64,000 nucleotides of DNA from Brevipalpus yothersi (lineage: Eukaryota > Arthropoda > Arachnida > Trombidiformes > Tenuipalpidae). The DNA lies in contig QZCP01000002.1 of the NCBI GenBank assembly GCA_003956705.1, positions 372,114 through 436,113 of the forward strand, in the 5' to 3' direction. A program made the position numbers and the translations under genes. The notes below the pieces were generated by a model. It searched no databases and was not told the DNA's origin. It saw only the letters and a list, made by a program, of their open reading frames with translations. Of this stretch, positions 1 to 10,502 are shown piece by piece (within the stretch, counting starts at the first letter, position 1; each line of letters starts with the position of its first letter).

Positions 1-436
1 TGAAACAGCATTAATTATCTTGAATTAAAGAGCTTCTCCTGACCAGAAACAAGAGTGAAACTTACATAGGCCTCAGGAGAGATGATTTAACAGTGACGAT
101 TTGGCATTTTACTAAAAATTTTTTTTTCCATGCTTGTATATATGTGTATATGTAAACATGTATATACATCTGCTTCCAAAAAAGGAACAGTGATAAAATT
201 CATTCCAGAGGTATATGATTCTGATTGCAGAGAGTAATCAATAGATAAACTCATCTTACGATCACTTTCCTGATGTACTCAAACGAGATTGACGATTCAT
301 TCTCATAAAGTCCAGAAAATTGTTGCAGAAGGTAGAGATCACCACTATCCATATCATTTCAAACAAATTACATATGTAATCAAATTAGATCTGTGAGTAT
401 GTTCGTAACACTCTATCAGCTGCTGTATGTTTCAAA

Positions 437-1362
437 TTAATGTACATTGCCTTCCCACATATCTTGACTACTTTTCATAGTGGTTCGACGTTTCTCTGGA
501 TTGATAATAAAAAGAAAGATCAATTAGCAATCGGGTATCAAGAGATGATGGCGTCATTGAAGATATCACATCTATGATGATGATGAACGATATTGATTGG
601 GAAACCTTGGATATACTAACCTCTTGCTTCATCCAGCTTCTTCTTTTCTTCTGCCATTTGTTCAGGACTTATTTTACTCTTGATTCCCAAGGCTCCAGTG
701 ACAAGTCGACGGGCTAACATTGATGATGTTTGAGGTCTCTTTTTGTATGGTAAACATTCTGGGAAAGGATGCAAAAATAAGAACAAGATATGTGCACACA
801 GTTGATATACTCTTCAAACCAATTTAAACGATTGAATTTGATCGATTATCTCATACAGATAATATGAGATGTCTAGGTATGCATTTGTATGTGATTTAAT
901 TTACCTGATGATTCATGACATTTAAGTTTAGATGCTTCGATAGCATCTTTTATACATCTTAATTTAAGATTATAATAAGGCATCGATAATGCTCCTTGAG
1001 CGGCAGTACGACTTGAAAAAATAGCCAATGCATGAGTTGCATTTACCCATTTAATATCAAAATCTCTTGAACTGTATTGAAAATGAAAAGAGAAGAATAA
1101 TCAGAAAAATGTACACCAAAACACATGAAAAAAATAGATCAACAATCCAATGTACTTTGCACTCACTGATAATAATAATAATAATAATTATCGATACTTA
1201 CTTGTATACAGACAAAGAGGTGATAATATCTTGTGTTTTAAGCTCAGGTGAAAAGTCATAAATCTCGAGAACATGAGAGTATCGGGAAACGTCACATTCA
1301 GATGATTCATTTCCATTAATTTGATGATGATCACTTTTAACAGCAATTGATGATGAATCCAT
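437..1362 (-). CDS. R3HCC1L-type RRM-like protein (4 exons, 174 aa)
   Basis: Coding exons in transcript order are 1362-1202, 1071-905, 758-621 and 495-437. Every junction is GT-AG, the phases join, and the total is 525 nt (174 aa plus TAA). Residues about 28-110 (from SHVLEIYDF through the FDIKWVN and HALAIFSS strands to LKCHESS) have the order of the RRM-like domain of R3HCC1/R3HCC1L proteins. The following segment, ARRLVTGALG with a charged helix, matches the conserved C-terminal block of that family. The vertebrate proteins are much longer and R3HCC1 carries an R3H domain. Neither an R3H domain nor a long N-terminus is visible here, so this is either a minimal form or lacks an upstream exon. 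The start is the first in-frame ATG of the exon that leads into the domain; an in-frame ATG further upstream (1452) adds 30 residues of doubtful character. The gene diverges from the secreted-protein gene at 2152. Function is little known (inferred RNA- or protein-binding). Confidence 0.8.
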
Positions 1363-2151
1363 CTGTGTGTATGTGTTCTTTACAGTAGCAGCAACAAAAT
1401 GAATTATAACTTGAACAAGTTTATATGTTTCAATAATCAATAGAACATGCACACACTACAGCTGATCAGAGAATTTAAATTTAAATTTAAACACTTTCAT
1501 TCTCACGTGTTTTTTTAAATAACGAGAATGAAAAAAGTGATCAAAAAAAATTTTTGATCATCAAATCAAGACAATTGATTAGAACGACAATTTCGACAAC
1601 AGAGCATGTCTTGATTAAAGTTTAGGTACACAATTCTGCGCGCCATTTGAATATGTTCAGAATACAAATTCGATGGAATGGGTTCAATTGGAATGGTTCA
1701 TGAACTTTATCATGAGCTGGAAGTTCGTCGTGATGAAATTTTTGTTGAGATGAAACAAAGTTCTTGCTGGAGGAATGATGATGATAAATTTTAGGGGGAA
1801 AAAGATTTTCATGGGAATGATAATCGGGTGGTAATCGTTGGGGGAAAGTTGATTTGATTGATTAATTTTTTCTTTTGCTCGTCTACCTTTTCTTTTTTTC
1901 TAAATCGAATGGATGATATTAATATGATCGATATGGCAATTGTTTTCCAAGTAATACAGGACAATCATCATGATGATCAGACTGTGATGTAAATGTGTGT
2001 TTCGAAAGAGAGAAAAAGAAGAGACAAAACAAAATCATTTTCCAGAAAAATTGGTATTGAGCTTTGATAACTTGCTGGCACAAGTTTCGAGAATTGATTC
2101 TTTTTTTTGTTAGTGCTTCTAGGCTGAGAATTCTCTGTGATCTTACCGAAA
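1363..2151. promoter_or_regulatory. Divergent intergenic region, R3HCC1L-type gene / secreted-protein gene
   Basis: This 789-bp gap separates two start codons on opposite strands, so it must hold both promoters. It contains one CACGTG E-box (1504-1509), a run of TTTAAA repeats near 1475-1492 and a perfect inverted repeat at 1538-1560 (10-bp arms around AAA). No open frame or RNA gene was seen. Confidence 0.5.
1538..1560. repeat. Perfect 10-bp inverted repeat in divergent promoter
   Basis: The arms TGATCAAAAA and TTTTTGATCA flank a 3-bp AAA spacer. It lies between two divergent genes and could be a dimeric protein site, though AT-rich palindromes also arise by chance. Confidence 0.6.
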
Positions 2152-2736
2152 ATGAGATTGATAATTTATGCTACCATTTTGTGTTCAACTATTCTGGTTG
2201 CCACGGCTGATAATCGTAAGGAGATGATAAATAGATCAATTGAACTTTGATTTTCGAATTTTATACCAATTTTTAGCCATCGGCAATTTGGTGACCAATA
2301 TTGGTGGTGGAATTACTGGTTCCAATAATGGACTGTCTAGTAGTATGCTGGGAAACAATAGTCGTGGAAATTGGTTCAGTAAGTTATATTCCCATGTGTT
2401 TGTCAATCTAACGGTATTTTAGATAATTTTTTCTAATTTTTTCGTCCAACACTCACAGCCCGAACCTCGACCAAAATTGCTGGATTCTTTGGAAATAAGA
2501 TTGCAAGAATCATTCTATTCGTCTCCAAATGGCATGATAAAATTTTCCATCCCAACAGGAAACGCTTGTCAGCATCCAATATTCTCAGCAGAGACAATCT
2601 AAGTTTCAGCAATTTACGATCAACCCTTACCATGGCCACCATGGCAGCAACTCCTCCAGCAGTGACCCCGATGGCAGCTTTCACTCAACCCATTGGCAAG
2701 GCTATGTTGAAGAGAAAAGCTGGAATATATGAATGA
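2152..2736 (+). CDS. Orphan secreted protein (3 exons, 147 aa)
   Basis: Exons 2152-2215, 2277-2378 and 2459-2736 join in phase through GT-AG introns of 61 and 80 bp, giving 444 nt (147 aa plus TGA). Residues 1-19 are a clear signal peptide (MRLIIYATILCSTILVATA), with probable cleavage just before DN. The mature part starts with a Gly/Asn/Ser-rich stretch (about residues 26-50), followed by a basic, amphipathic segment and an Ala/Thr/Pro-rich stretch near the end. There is no cysteine after the signal peptide, so no disulfide scaffold. An AATAAA lies 31 nt after the stop (2767-2772). I do not recognise the family. Secretion is inferred from the leader; a glycine-rich cuticle- or gut-lining-like protein or a membrane-active peptide precursor are both possible. 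Confidence 0.72.
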
Positions 2737-2766
2737 AATGTTGAGCATATCATGTAATTGATTGAT

Positions 2767-2772
2767 TGAAAT
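2767..2772 (+). terminator. Polyadenylation signal AATAAA of the secreted-protein gene
   Basis: A canonical hexamer lies 31 nt downstream of the stop codon at 2734-2736, which supports a very short 3' UTR. Confidence 0.6.
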
Positions 2773-4379
2773 AAATTTCGTCTGTCGAATCTCCAAAAAT
2801 CGGTTGAACTTGGGAGATGAAGCTTTAAGCTGAAATTTTCTGGAACAATTTGAGGAACCTCTTGTGTACTGCATTTATTCATGAGATCAACCCGATTCAT
2901 CATTTCACTGTCGAGATGAAGCCGGTTTCTTGTTTTCGATTTTTTGACTCTAGTCCATCAATGCAAGGTCAAAGTACACTCAAATTTTGATCAATTCATT
3001 CTCGAATTATGACCCTTGAGCTGTGAAGGTTTGGTCAAGATAAAACGACTCATTGTTGAGTTATTGTGTACACAATGTTTGTCAACTTTCGCCCCTCAGG
3101 CGTCGCTCGGCTTCACCTCGCTCCTCCAATTAAATTGAAACCGCATAGAGTCGCATATGTTGAGAAAATATTTGAATGAGTAGCCCCTCTCTTGAAGCCA
3201 TTGGCCAGTGAAGCAGCATTTGATTTAAATCGAGTGAGAGAGGAAGAGAAGAAGAAGAAACTTTCTTATAAGCTTCGGTTTCTATTCCAAGTCGTTCGTA
3301 AGACAAGGAACTCACTAGTTTCGAAAATTCTCAAAAAAACGATTCGAATGAGATTCAATTCGATCGCAAAAATAGCTGAGGAAAATTAACTTTCAGCTTT
3401 GAAAATTCTTAGCATATTTCTTTCATTTAAAATTCATTTGTTGATAATAATTTTGATGCTAAAAGCTTCAATTCTGGCTTCAGTATGTTACTCACTTATA
3501 TATATATTAGAACTCTAAAGAGTTTATAATGCTGTCCGAGTTCAATAAAATCTTGAATTCAATAATGATTTTTGTTTAACAACGTCAGGGATATAAACCC
3601 AATGATTGAATCAAGATGAATATTCATTGAGCAATTTGGCAGCCGTTTTTGAGTTTTTAGGAAACATTTTCGATTTAACGCAGGTACATGGAATGGCATC
3701 AGGAGAGAGAAACGAGTTATGTACATGATCAGAGAAATGAATTTGAATAATATCGTTAATGTGTAGAGTTATTCGTTATTCGACTTGGTTTCTTCTTCTC
3801 CTTCTATTCCTTTGACTTTTCCATCAGAGAAATTAGGCATTCATTAATAAACGACCTAGCTTTATCTTGAACATTTCTAGCTATCATATTTTGATCATGA
3901 TATTTCGAGTGTTTCAAAGATTTCAAATCAGGCCGCTTGCGATTTGGATAGCTTGAAAGTTTTTTTGACATGCCCTGGATGTCTATTGCTCATGGGGCAT
4001 TCTCTTTGGATTCCATTCCTGTAACTTGAAACTGTGATCATTTATTGAACAAGTTAACATCAAGCATCGTACAGGAAAATCAATTCAGCTTCAGGAACAA
4101 TCCATTTTTCGAAGAAATTATTGAAATAAACTCTTTCTTATCGATGCAAATATTGAACATTCTCTTCTTATATGCATAACTTTCATGGTTCCCTACAAAA
4201 TCTCTCGGGGTTGAATTTTCCTTCCACTAGGCTCTCGCCGTACTGATTGGGAAATTATCTTATAATTAAGACTGGAGGCAGTGCTCACTTCGTTCGCTCG
4301 CTCGTTGGCTCGGAGTGTGATCTAATGAATCAAAATATGAATATTTCTTACAAAATTCCTGAATTCTATGTAAACATAA

Positions 4380-4448
<69 letters not shown>

Positions 4449-4527
4449 AAAATGTTTATCAACAACCCAAAAGAGCCTAACAATGTCCTTAAGCTCGGCT
4501 TCCTTAATTGAATATTTTTATTTCATA
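2773..4527. other. Non-coding stretch with short GC-richer patches
   Basis: No convincing exon chain was found on either strand. Open frames at 3130-3390 on both strands are lysine- or serine-rich, lack splice-supported partners and look like chance. Two small GC-richer patches full of CGCTCG-type words (about 3090-3125 and 4270-4315) stand out from the AT-rich background. A (TC)n tract closes the region. Confidence 0.4.
4384..4447 (+). repeat. (TC)n microsatellite, about 64 bp
   Basis: This is an uninterrupted TC dinucleotide tract, the only long one outside the Musashi locus. Confidence 0.95.
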
Positions 4528-4721
4528 TTAATATGTGATATGATAATGAAAGAAATTCGCTCTACAAGTCCGTCGAATGCCAACACGAATGACTGTGATC
4601 AAGGATGAAAAAATGCATATCATCTCCTGAGATCAAACTGTTAAATTAAACTCAATTGAAAAAACTCACCCATTGCGATCAGAATGTTCAGAAAGAAGAG
4701 GAAACTATCTGAACAAGACAT
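4528..4721 (-). CDS. Possible small secreted peptide (2 exons, 38 aa)
   Basis: On the minus strand an ATG at 4721 opens a 17-codon leader-like sequence, MSCSDSFLFFLNILIAM, which ends at a strong splice donor (ATGG|GTGAGT, last exon base 4670). A matching acceptor (GATCACAG) at 4593 starts an exon 4592-4528 in phase, which ends VGIRRTCRANFFHYHITY and a stop. The total is 117 nt, 38 aa. The hydrophobic leader and strong donor are what the sequence shows; the rest depends on the acceptor choice. The predicted mature part is basic with one cysteine and a dibasic RR, reminiscent of a peptide precursor but matching no family I know. The leader exon could instead join exons I failed to find further left. 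Confidence 0.3.
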
Positions 4722-5456
4722 AATATCTGCAAAGTGCAAGAATCAGCGATGATAATTTTTTAATATAATAAAAAAATGAAACAAAATAAAAATCAACAAC
4801 ATCCAAAAACTCATAAAACGATGAATTATTTCAACGTGAAAATTAGTTGATACCAAAATCAAGTAATTTTCTTTCAACATTGAAAAATAAAACTCACTTT
4901 ATTAACATTATCAAATTATTTAATTTATTAACATATTGGCCTATTTCCACTTGAGCTTCACAAGCTTCATTCACCTGGCGAGTTTGCTTTACATGTTATC
5001 AATGTTATATCGACAGTGTGTGTGTTTGTGTTTGTGTTATGATCGAGGTGGCATTTTTTTGTGAGTAATTTAATTTAATTCATTAGTAGTAACATTTCAC
5101 ACACACAGATTGTGGCCACAACCAAGTAACACACCTTAACACACACACACACACACACACACACAATCTTTGTCACATCTATTATTTATTACAGCCTTTC
5201 AATTACATGTACATGAGATAGTGTGTTTACACTCAACTGTGGTTGCTATTTTGTTTCTCTCTTTTTTCGGATGCTTTTGTTTTCTCCAATCAAATTGAAT
5301 CAATTTTTGATAATGTCCACAATTGTGTTCGATAGAATTTGATTCGTTGTCATCATCTCTATCATCTCATCAGAATCTGGAGGTGATCATTGGCAAGTAT
5401 TTTGGATGATTTGGATGATTCCAATTGAAATTGGAATCCAGTGTTAAGTGTGGATC
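4722..5456. promoter_or_regulatory. Upstream region of GOPC
   Basis: This AT-rich gap holds a (CA)n tract at about 5141-5164, scattered TG/CA runs and probably the GOPC 5' UTR and promoter. No reading frame of note was seen. Confidence 0.4.
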
Positions 5457-7135
5457 ATGGCCAACAGTGACAACAATAGTAGTAATAGTAACAACAGTGG
5501 CATTCTACAAGGCAAGTCAGAAAAGTCAAATTGGATTTCTATTGCTGGAATGAAATGGTTGGACATACTTGAGAAAGAATTTGACAAAGCATTCACCGAT
5601 CTAGATGTGATCATTGGACACTTTGAGGAGGATTCAAATGAACATCATTTTTTTGATGCAAGACAGAGAATGGGTGATGTTGCGTCCATATTTTTACAGC
5701 TTGCCCATAAAGCATCGATTGTTTTTGAGGCCAACAGCAGATTGGAAAAAGAGCAATTACAATTGAGAGATAAGTTGATCGAAGTGGAAGCGGAAAAAAA
5801 GATGCTGGAAAAACAATTAGAATCCAAGATCACACAATTGAACACAATTGCCGAAACATATCATTCGAAAAGGAAGCCTGATCAACGTGTAATGCCTCTA
5901 TCATTGCCCAATCGGACGAATAATGGTCTCACTGATGGTCAAGAGTTTGATTTGATTCATGCTCAACAAGAAATAAAACATCTTAGACAGGAGAATGTAT
6001 CATTACGTAAAAATTTACTCAATTTAGAGAGTGAATTATTGGGTGCCAAATTGAAATCAAGATATTTAGATAAAGAATTATCCGGTAGAATACAGCAACT
6101 TCAACTTTTGAGTAAGTAGCGTGTAGATAATCATTTTCTATTCAATTTTTTGTTCCACAATATATCTTCACTATCTATTCATTGATCCCTAACTATCATT
6201 CCAATAGGTAAGCCTGATCTTCGTTCGTTCGATCAAGATCGTGTTTGGAATCAATTAGAAGCCGAAATTCATCTCCATCGACACAAGACCGTTGTTCGTG
6301 CCTGTAGAAATCAATCACCATCTTGCTCAAGTTCATCAAAAGACTTACCACCTGGCCATGAGTATGAATTGTTGAAGAAAAGACAGGGTGTCGGTGATTT
6401 GAGAGATGTAGTCATAGAACGAAAGCCGGATGAAGGACTTGGAATTTCGTTTGTCGGTGGAAAAGAGCATGGTTTACCAGTTTTAATATCTGAAATTCAT
6501 CCTAACACTCCAGCTTCGAGGTAGGATACTTGTGTTGAGCTCAACTTTCCCCTCTTATTTTCTCATCATTTCATTGCTTTTTACTTGTCAGATGTGGCTG
6601 TCTTTACGTTGGAGATGCCATCATCAGTGTCAATGGCATTGATCTTCGTGGTGTAAGACATGAAGAGGCAGCAGAGATAGTTTCTAAGCAGGTAAATAAT
6701 TGGATTAGTGAATAGCAAGTTTCTGGAAATATTTTCCGGGGAATAGATCTGATTTTCAAGACTTCTGAAAATTTCAATCCTTCATTGCAGCAAGGAAGCA
6801 TCATGAATATGCAAGTATTTTTCGTTGCTCCGGATGAAAATAGTGACGATGAGGAGGAACCAGATAGTCAGATACATTTTTTATCACCTGAAATTATGTC
6901 ACAAATAGATGAGGACAAAGGTGAAGGACAAGATACGGGATCAGCTGGATCTGAAGGTGATGCATTGTCCTCCGTAACCGATACCATTCCAGTTTCACCG
7001 AATAAATTTTATCCTGGTGTAGCACAATTGTGTACCGAAAATCTTGGTCCTGAGACTCCGAGAGTGCCGAGTCCAGCTCTTAGATCGTATGCTTCATGTG
7101 CTACTAATTCCAGGAAAGAGACTTTAATCGACTGA
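5457..7135 (+). CDS. GOPC: Golgi-associated PDZ and coiled-coil protein GOPC/PIST (4 exons, 470 aa)
   Basis: Exons 5457-6111, 6208-6520, 6592-6691 and 6791-7135 join in phase with GT-AG introns of 96, 71 and 99 bp (1413 nt). After an Asn/Ser-rich leader, residues about 30-100 carry the family's N-terminal block (WLDILEKEFDKAFTDLD). Coiled-coil segments follow at about 98-135 and 165-218, then the conserved linker VWNQLEAEIHLHRHKTV (231-247). One PDZ domain spans about 284-370, with carboxylate-binding loop GLGI at 295-298 and the GGKEHG turn. An acidic, disordered tail ends the protein. GOPC sits on the trans-Golgi, binds C-terminal PDZ ligands, Rab6 and Golgi partners, and sorts membrane cargo. 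Length is close to the human protein (about 460 aa). The start is the first ATG (5457); no in-frame ATG is visible just upstream. The 3' end of the last exon was copied downstream (8852). Confidence 0.93.
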
Positions 7136-7935
7136 GAGTCGAATTTTTCTAATCACAAATGTGCACCTATCAATGGATTTGACGAATCTCTTGTGCAATC
7201 TTTACTTCAATGCTTATGAAAAGAAAAAATTTTCGCATTATTTAATAGAGAGCCTTATTATAATATGAATATTTGTACTACACACATCCTACAAGCATCA
7301 ACACATTGCAGACTAAAATAGTCACAAACCTTTTTCCCCCATAATCACACTAAATCATAAATATATTTAATAAAAAAGGATTTAACATCTTTATTGAAAC
7401 CAATGAATGTACACATTTTGCATTTTACAAAATATTTAGCCCCTCATCAGTCTGTATGTACATATTATCATCATTCACAAACAACACATACAAATTTAAC
7501 TCTTTCAACCATCATCGAGAGCGAGAGATACATTAATTGTATTTGAGTAAGTGAATCGTAAACCAACTGTCTAGTCTCTATCTCTCTGTGATCCATTCCA
7601 TCAAGTGAACACATTATCATCCATCTCACACACCAAACTAAACCAAACTTTGGTTACCAAAGATATATTCTGATCAACCAACAACAGGTCAAACTTTAGG
7701 GACAAAAGATCAACATTCAACATTCAACATCCATTTTATTTTTTTGCTCTTCTTTTGAATCCCGCTTCTATGTCTAATGATCAAAGGAGGAAAAAATTTT
7801 TTCACCAACAACCATCTTCATCACATGGTCATGATTCTGAATCAGAATTTCTGATGGATATTATGTGCATATTGTGTTGAAATTAATTTTTGGAGTTTTT
7901 CAATGATCAAGTTTGATTGTGATGATTTAACGGTG
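6901..7935 (+). repeat. Segmental duplication, copy A (GOPC last exon to promoter of Ig gene)
   Basis: The block from the middle of GOPC exon 4 through its 3' UTR and the following spacer to just upstream of the Ig-domain gene recurs at 8852-10465 with high identity over long runs. Compare the TCAAGTGAACACATTATCAT word at about 7601-7620 with the same word at about 10119-10138, and TTGGAGTTTTTCAATGATCA near the right end of both copies. Copy A is taken as the original because its GOPC part is intact. Confidence 0.85.
7369..7374 (+). terminator. Polyadenylation signal of GOPC
   Basis: AATAAA lies about 235 nt after the GOPC stop. The same hexamer is preserved in the duplicated block at 9098-9103, where it can serve the Ig-domain gene. 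Confidence 0.5.
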
Positions 7936-8044
7936 ATTTATTGTCGAGAAAGTGTTCCTCCATCTTGTATTATCCGTTATTCTATTATGATTCATTTTAC
8001 AATCCAATAGATTACAGGGTTTTAAGTTAATCACTCATCGAATT
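7375..8044 (+). promoter_or_regulatory. Spacer and presumptive promoter of the Ig-domain gene
   Basis: This 670-bp spacer lies between the GOPC polyadenylation signal and the Ig-gene ATG. Nearly all of it (to about 7935) is shared with the region upstream of the next gene. It has no reading frame of note and no obvious TATA box. Confidence 0.45.
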
Positions 8045-8791
8045 ATGCTGATAGATGAAATTAAAAAATTTACGATTATTATCACAATAATCATTAATCA
8101 TGTGGGGTTACTTGTGAATGGAAAGGAGATAAAACGTATCTATATTCCGGGCTCAAAAAAATCGTACGGTATTCGGTGTGAATTTCCTGAAGGATCTTCA
8201 AATATAACTTGGTACAAAAATGGTGAAATACTCAAAATTGATCATTCTTACATGAACTGGAATGTAGATGGAAAATTTATTGATCTCACATTCAATAAGC
8301 CTGACTGGGCTAGAGATTCGGGAATTTATGAATGTAACGATAATATGTATGAATTGGTTGATGATTTGGGCAGAATATATCATGAACCCAAACCAGAGCC
8401 AATCAAACCAGAGGAACCGTTCAATATTTTTGGTTTACTATCCATTCGCTTTGATGCTCTCACAATCTGGACACTTGTGTGGATCACAATTTTTACCCTC
8501 TTCTTACTGGTTAGTCTGTTTACCTCTTATGCGAAGTATGGATTGTGCAATGAAGATATTAAAATAGAGCGCGAAGTGATATTACTTCCGGATAGACGTG
8601 AAGATGAGGAGAAAGAAAGATTAGAGAAAAAGATTCAAGAAGAAGAAGAAGGAGAAGGAGACGAGATAGAAACACAACTGATATATTCAAGAGTAAGGAA
8701 ACCTTCCAAAAGAGAAACTAAAGAAAAAGTTCGACCACCAACTGGGCTGAAACTTAAAAAGACCAGAGCAAAGTCTCCTAGTAAAAAATAG
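8045..8791 (+). CDS. Single-Ig-domain transmembrane protein with ITIM-like tail (intronless, 248 aa)
   Basis: One uninterrupted frame from ATG 8045 to TAG. Residues 9-25 are hydrophobic and act as signal peptide or signal anchor. Residues about 30-110 form one immunoglobulin domain: Cys45, Trp56 (ITWYKNG) and the DSGIYEC signature (91-97) give the standard C-W-DxGxYxC pattern, so a Cys45-Cys97 disulfide is expected. A Pro/Glu stalk (115-126) leads to a membrane span at about 140-162. The cytoplasmic tail is highly charged (Glu/Lys-rich, possible coiled coil 185-208) and contains LIYSRV (212-217), which fits the ITIM consensus L-x-Y-x-x-V, then a basic end. Orthology is not recognised. Function is inferred: a small cell-surface receptor or adhesion protein. 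It has no introns while its plus-strand neighbours have several, and it sits behind a promoter block shared with the next gene. Confidence 0.75.
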   Translation: MLIDEIKKFTIIITIIINHVGLLVNGKEIKRIYIPGSKKSYGIRCEFPEGSSNITWYKNGEILKIDHSYMNWNVDGKFIDLTFNKPDWARDSGIYECNDNMYELVDDLGRIYHEPKPEPIKPEEPFNIFGLLSIRFDALTIWTLVWITIFTLFLLVSLFTSYAKYGLCNEDIKIEREVILLPDRREDEEKERLEKKIQEEEEGEGDEIETQLIYSRVRKPSKRETKEKVRPPTGLKLKKTRAKSPSKK

Positions 8792-8851
8792 CACTTAAAT
8801 TCCTCGGACCAATCAAGATTCTGCTACGAAACAAAATCCCCGAAATTGTGT

Positions 8852-8935
8852 CTAAAATAGATGAGGACAAAGGTGAAGGACAATATATGGGATCAGCTGG
8901 ATCTGACGAATCTCTTGTGTAATCATTACTTCAAT
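8852..8935 (+). pseudogene. Fragment of GOPC last exon (internally deleted)
   Basis: The sequence repeats GOPC exon 4 from about 6901 (ATAGATGAGGACAAAGGTGA) to the GGATCTGA at 6954. It then jumps to the GOPC 3' UTR at about 7180, losing about 225 bp including the stop codon. It has no splice acceptor of its own, lies after the Ig-gene stop and cannot encode a protein. It marks the left edge of duplication copy B. Confidence 0.85.
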
Positions 8936-9097
8936 GCTAATGAAAAGAGAGAATTTTCGCATTATTTAATAGAGAGCCTTATTATATAATATGAATATTT
9001 GTACTACACACATCCTGCAAACATCAACACATTGCAGACTAAAAAATAGTCACAAACCTTTTCCCCCATAACCACACACTAAATCATGAATATATTT

Positions 9098-9103
9098 AAT
9101 AAA
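9098..9103 (+). terminator. Duplicated polyadenylation signal, available to the Ig-domain gene
   Basis: This AATAAA was copied with the GOPC 3' UTR and now lies about 310 nt after the Ig-gene stop. The Ig gene probably ends on a borrowed GOPC signal (inference). Confidence 0.4.
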
Positions 9104-9171
9104 AAAGGATTTAACATCTTTATTGAAACCTATGTGTACCTATTGCATTTTACAAAATATTTAGCCCCTCA

Positions 9172-9962
9172 TCACCTTCAACAACCAGATACTTATTATT
9201 CCTCTAGATTGATCAGTCGGCGCAATTAAGATAATTTTCAAGAGCCTCGATAAGAAGTGTCACTCTTGAAGCTAAAAGCAAAAAAAAAGAAAGATCATCA
9301 AGATAAAATATTCAAGTTCTGATCAATCATAAATGTTGAGAGCCTTTTTGTAAATTTTTTTCTCTCGAATGGACAGATTCTAGCCTAAAATTTTTTCGAT
9401 TAGTTACTCTTGAGTACTTTCTCTCTCTCTCTCTCTCAAAAATCATTCATTGAACAATTGATTGATGGTATATTCAAGACACGGATCCTTGAATTCCAAG
9501 AAAGAGAGAGGATACAAGTTGACGGTTTATCTGGCAAAATAATCAGAATTTCCGGACAAAGTATTCAGCTAATTTGTTACTCTATGAAGAAAGTCGGGAG
9601 AAGAAAAAAAATTCGCGGAATGCATTATCACATTATCAGCACATTATGAATTCATGAACATGTTACAACAGAACGTGGAAAAGAGAGAAAGAAAATCGAA
9701 GGATTCTAAATATAATGAACACTCGTTCAACAATTGTTGGTTGGAATGGAAAAAATGACTATTAGTCTGATTATCTTTATATTCCATCAAAAATTCGACT
9801 AGCCTCTCTCTGCATAGTAAATACCCTCAGCACACACACATATACACGTTAATTGTAACTGAGCAAACGTTTTATCAGGCTAAACAAAAGTAACTACTCA
9901 AAGAAGGATAAAGTAATGCAATTGATGTTGAGCTTCTTTTTTCACCAACGAAACAGTAGCTC
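9172..9962. other. About 790 bp present in copy B only
   Basis: This stretch interrupts the match between the two duplication copies. It is AT-rich with a short (TC)n run at 9420-9437 and no strong reading frame. I saw no terminal inverted repeat or target-site duplication, so it is equally well explained as an insertion in B or a deletion in A. Confidence 0.5.
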
Positions 9963-10502
9963 AATGTGTATATACATATTATCATCATCATTCACCCAGC
10001 CACACTTACAAAGTTAACTCTTTCAACCATCATCGAGAGAGAGAGATACATTAATTGCATTTGAGTAAGTGAATCGTAAACCAACTGTCTAGTCTCTATC
10101 TCTCTGTGATCCATTCCATCAAGTGAACACATTATCATCCATCACACCATCAAAGATAAACTCTGATGATCAACTCTGATCAACTCTGATCACAACCAAC
10201 AGGTCAAACTTTAGACTAGGATAAAAGTTGGGACACAAGATAAACATTAACGTTCAACATCCATTTTATTTTTTTTTTGCTCTTCTTTCGAATCCCGCTT
10301 CTGGTGTCTCATGATCAAAGGAAGAGAAAAAATTTTTTCTCACCAACAACCCATCCTCATCACATGGTCATCATCATTCTGATGAATGTATGATGTGCAT
10401 ATTATGTTGAAATTAATTTTTGGAGTTTTTCAATGATCAAGTTTGATTGTGATTTGATGGTGTCTGATTGTGTGCGAAAGTTTGGCTTTTTTTTGATTTT
10501 CA

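Larger units (their letters stand above)
8852..10465 (+). repeat. Segmental duplication, copy B (upstream of hemopexin-like membrane gene)
   Basis: This is the second copy of the 6901-7935 block. Relative to copy A it lacks about 225 bp of GOPC exon 4 and carries about 790 extra bp (roughly 9172-9962). Both flanks of the extra stretch match copy A closely. It ends about 40 bp before the ATG of the following gene, so that gene and the Ig gene have near-identical distal promoters. Confidence 0.85.

Noticed and set aside
3130..3389. Overlapping open frames at 3130-3315 (minus) and 3192-3389 (plus)
   Set aside because: They are short, lysine- or serine-rich, lack a signal peptide or splice partners, and mirror each other's composition.
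3085..4320. GC-richer CGCTCG patches as ends of a mobile element
   Set aside because: The patches are not inverted or direct repeats of useful length and no target-site duplication was found.
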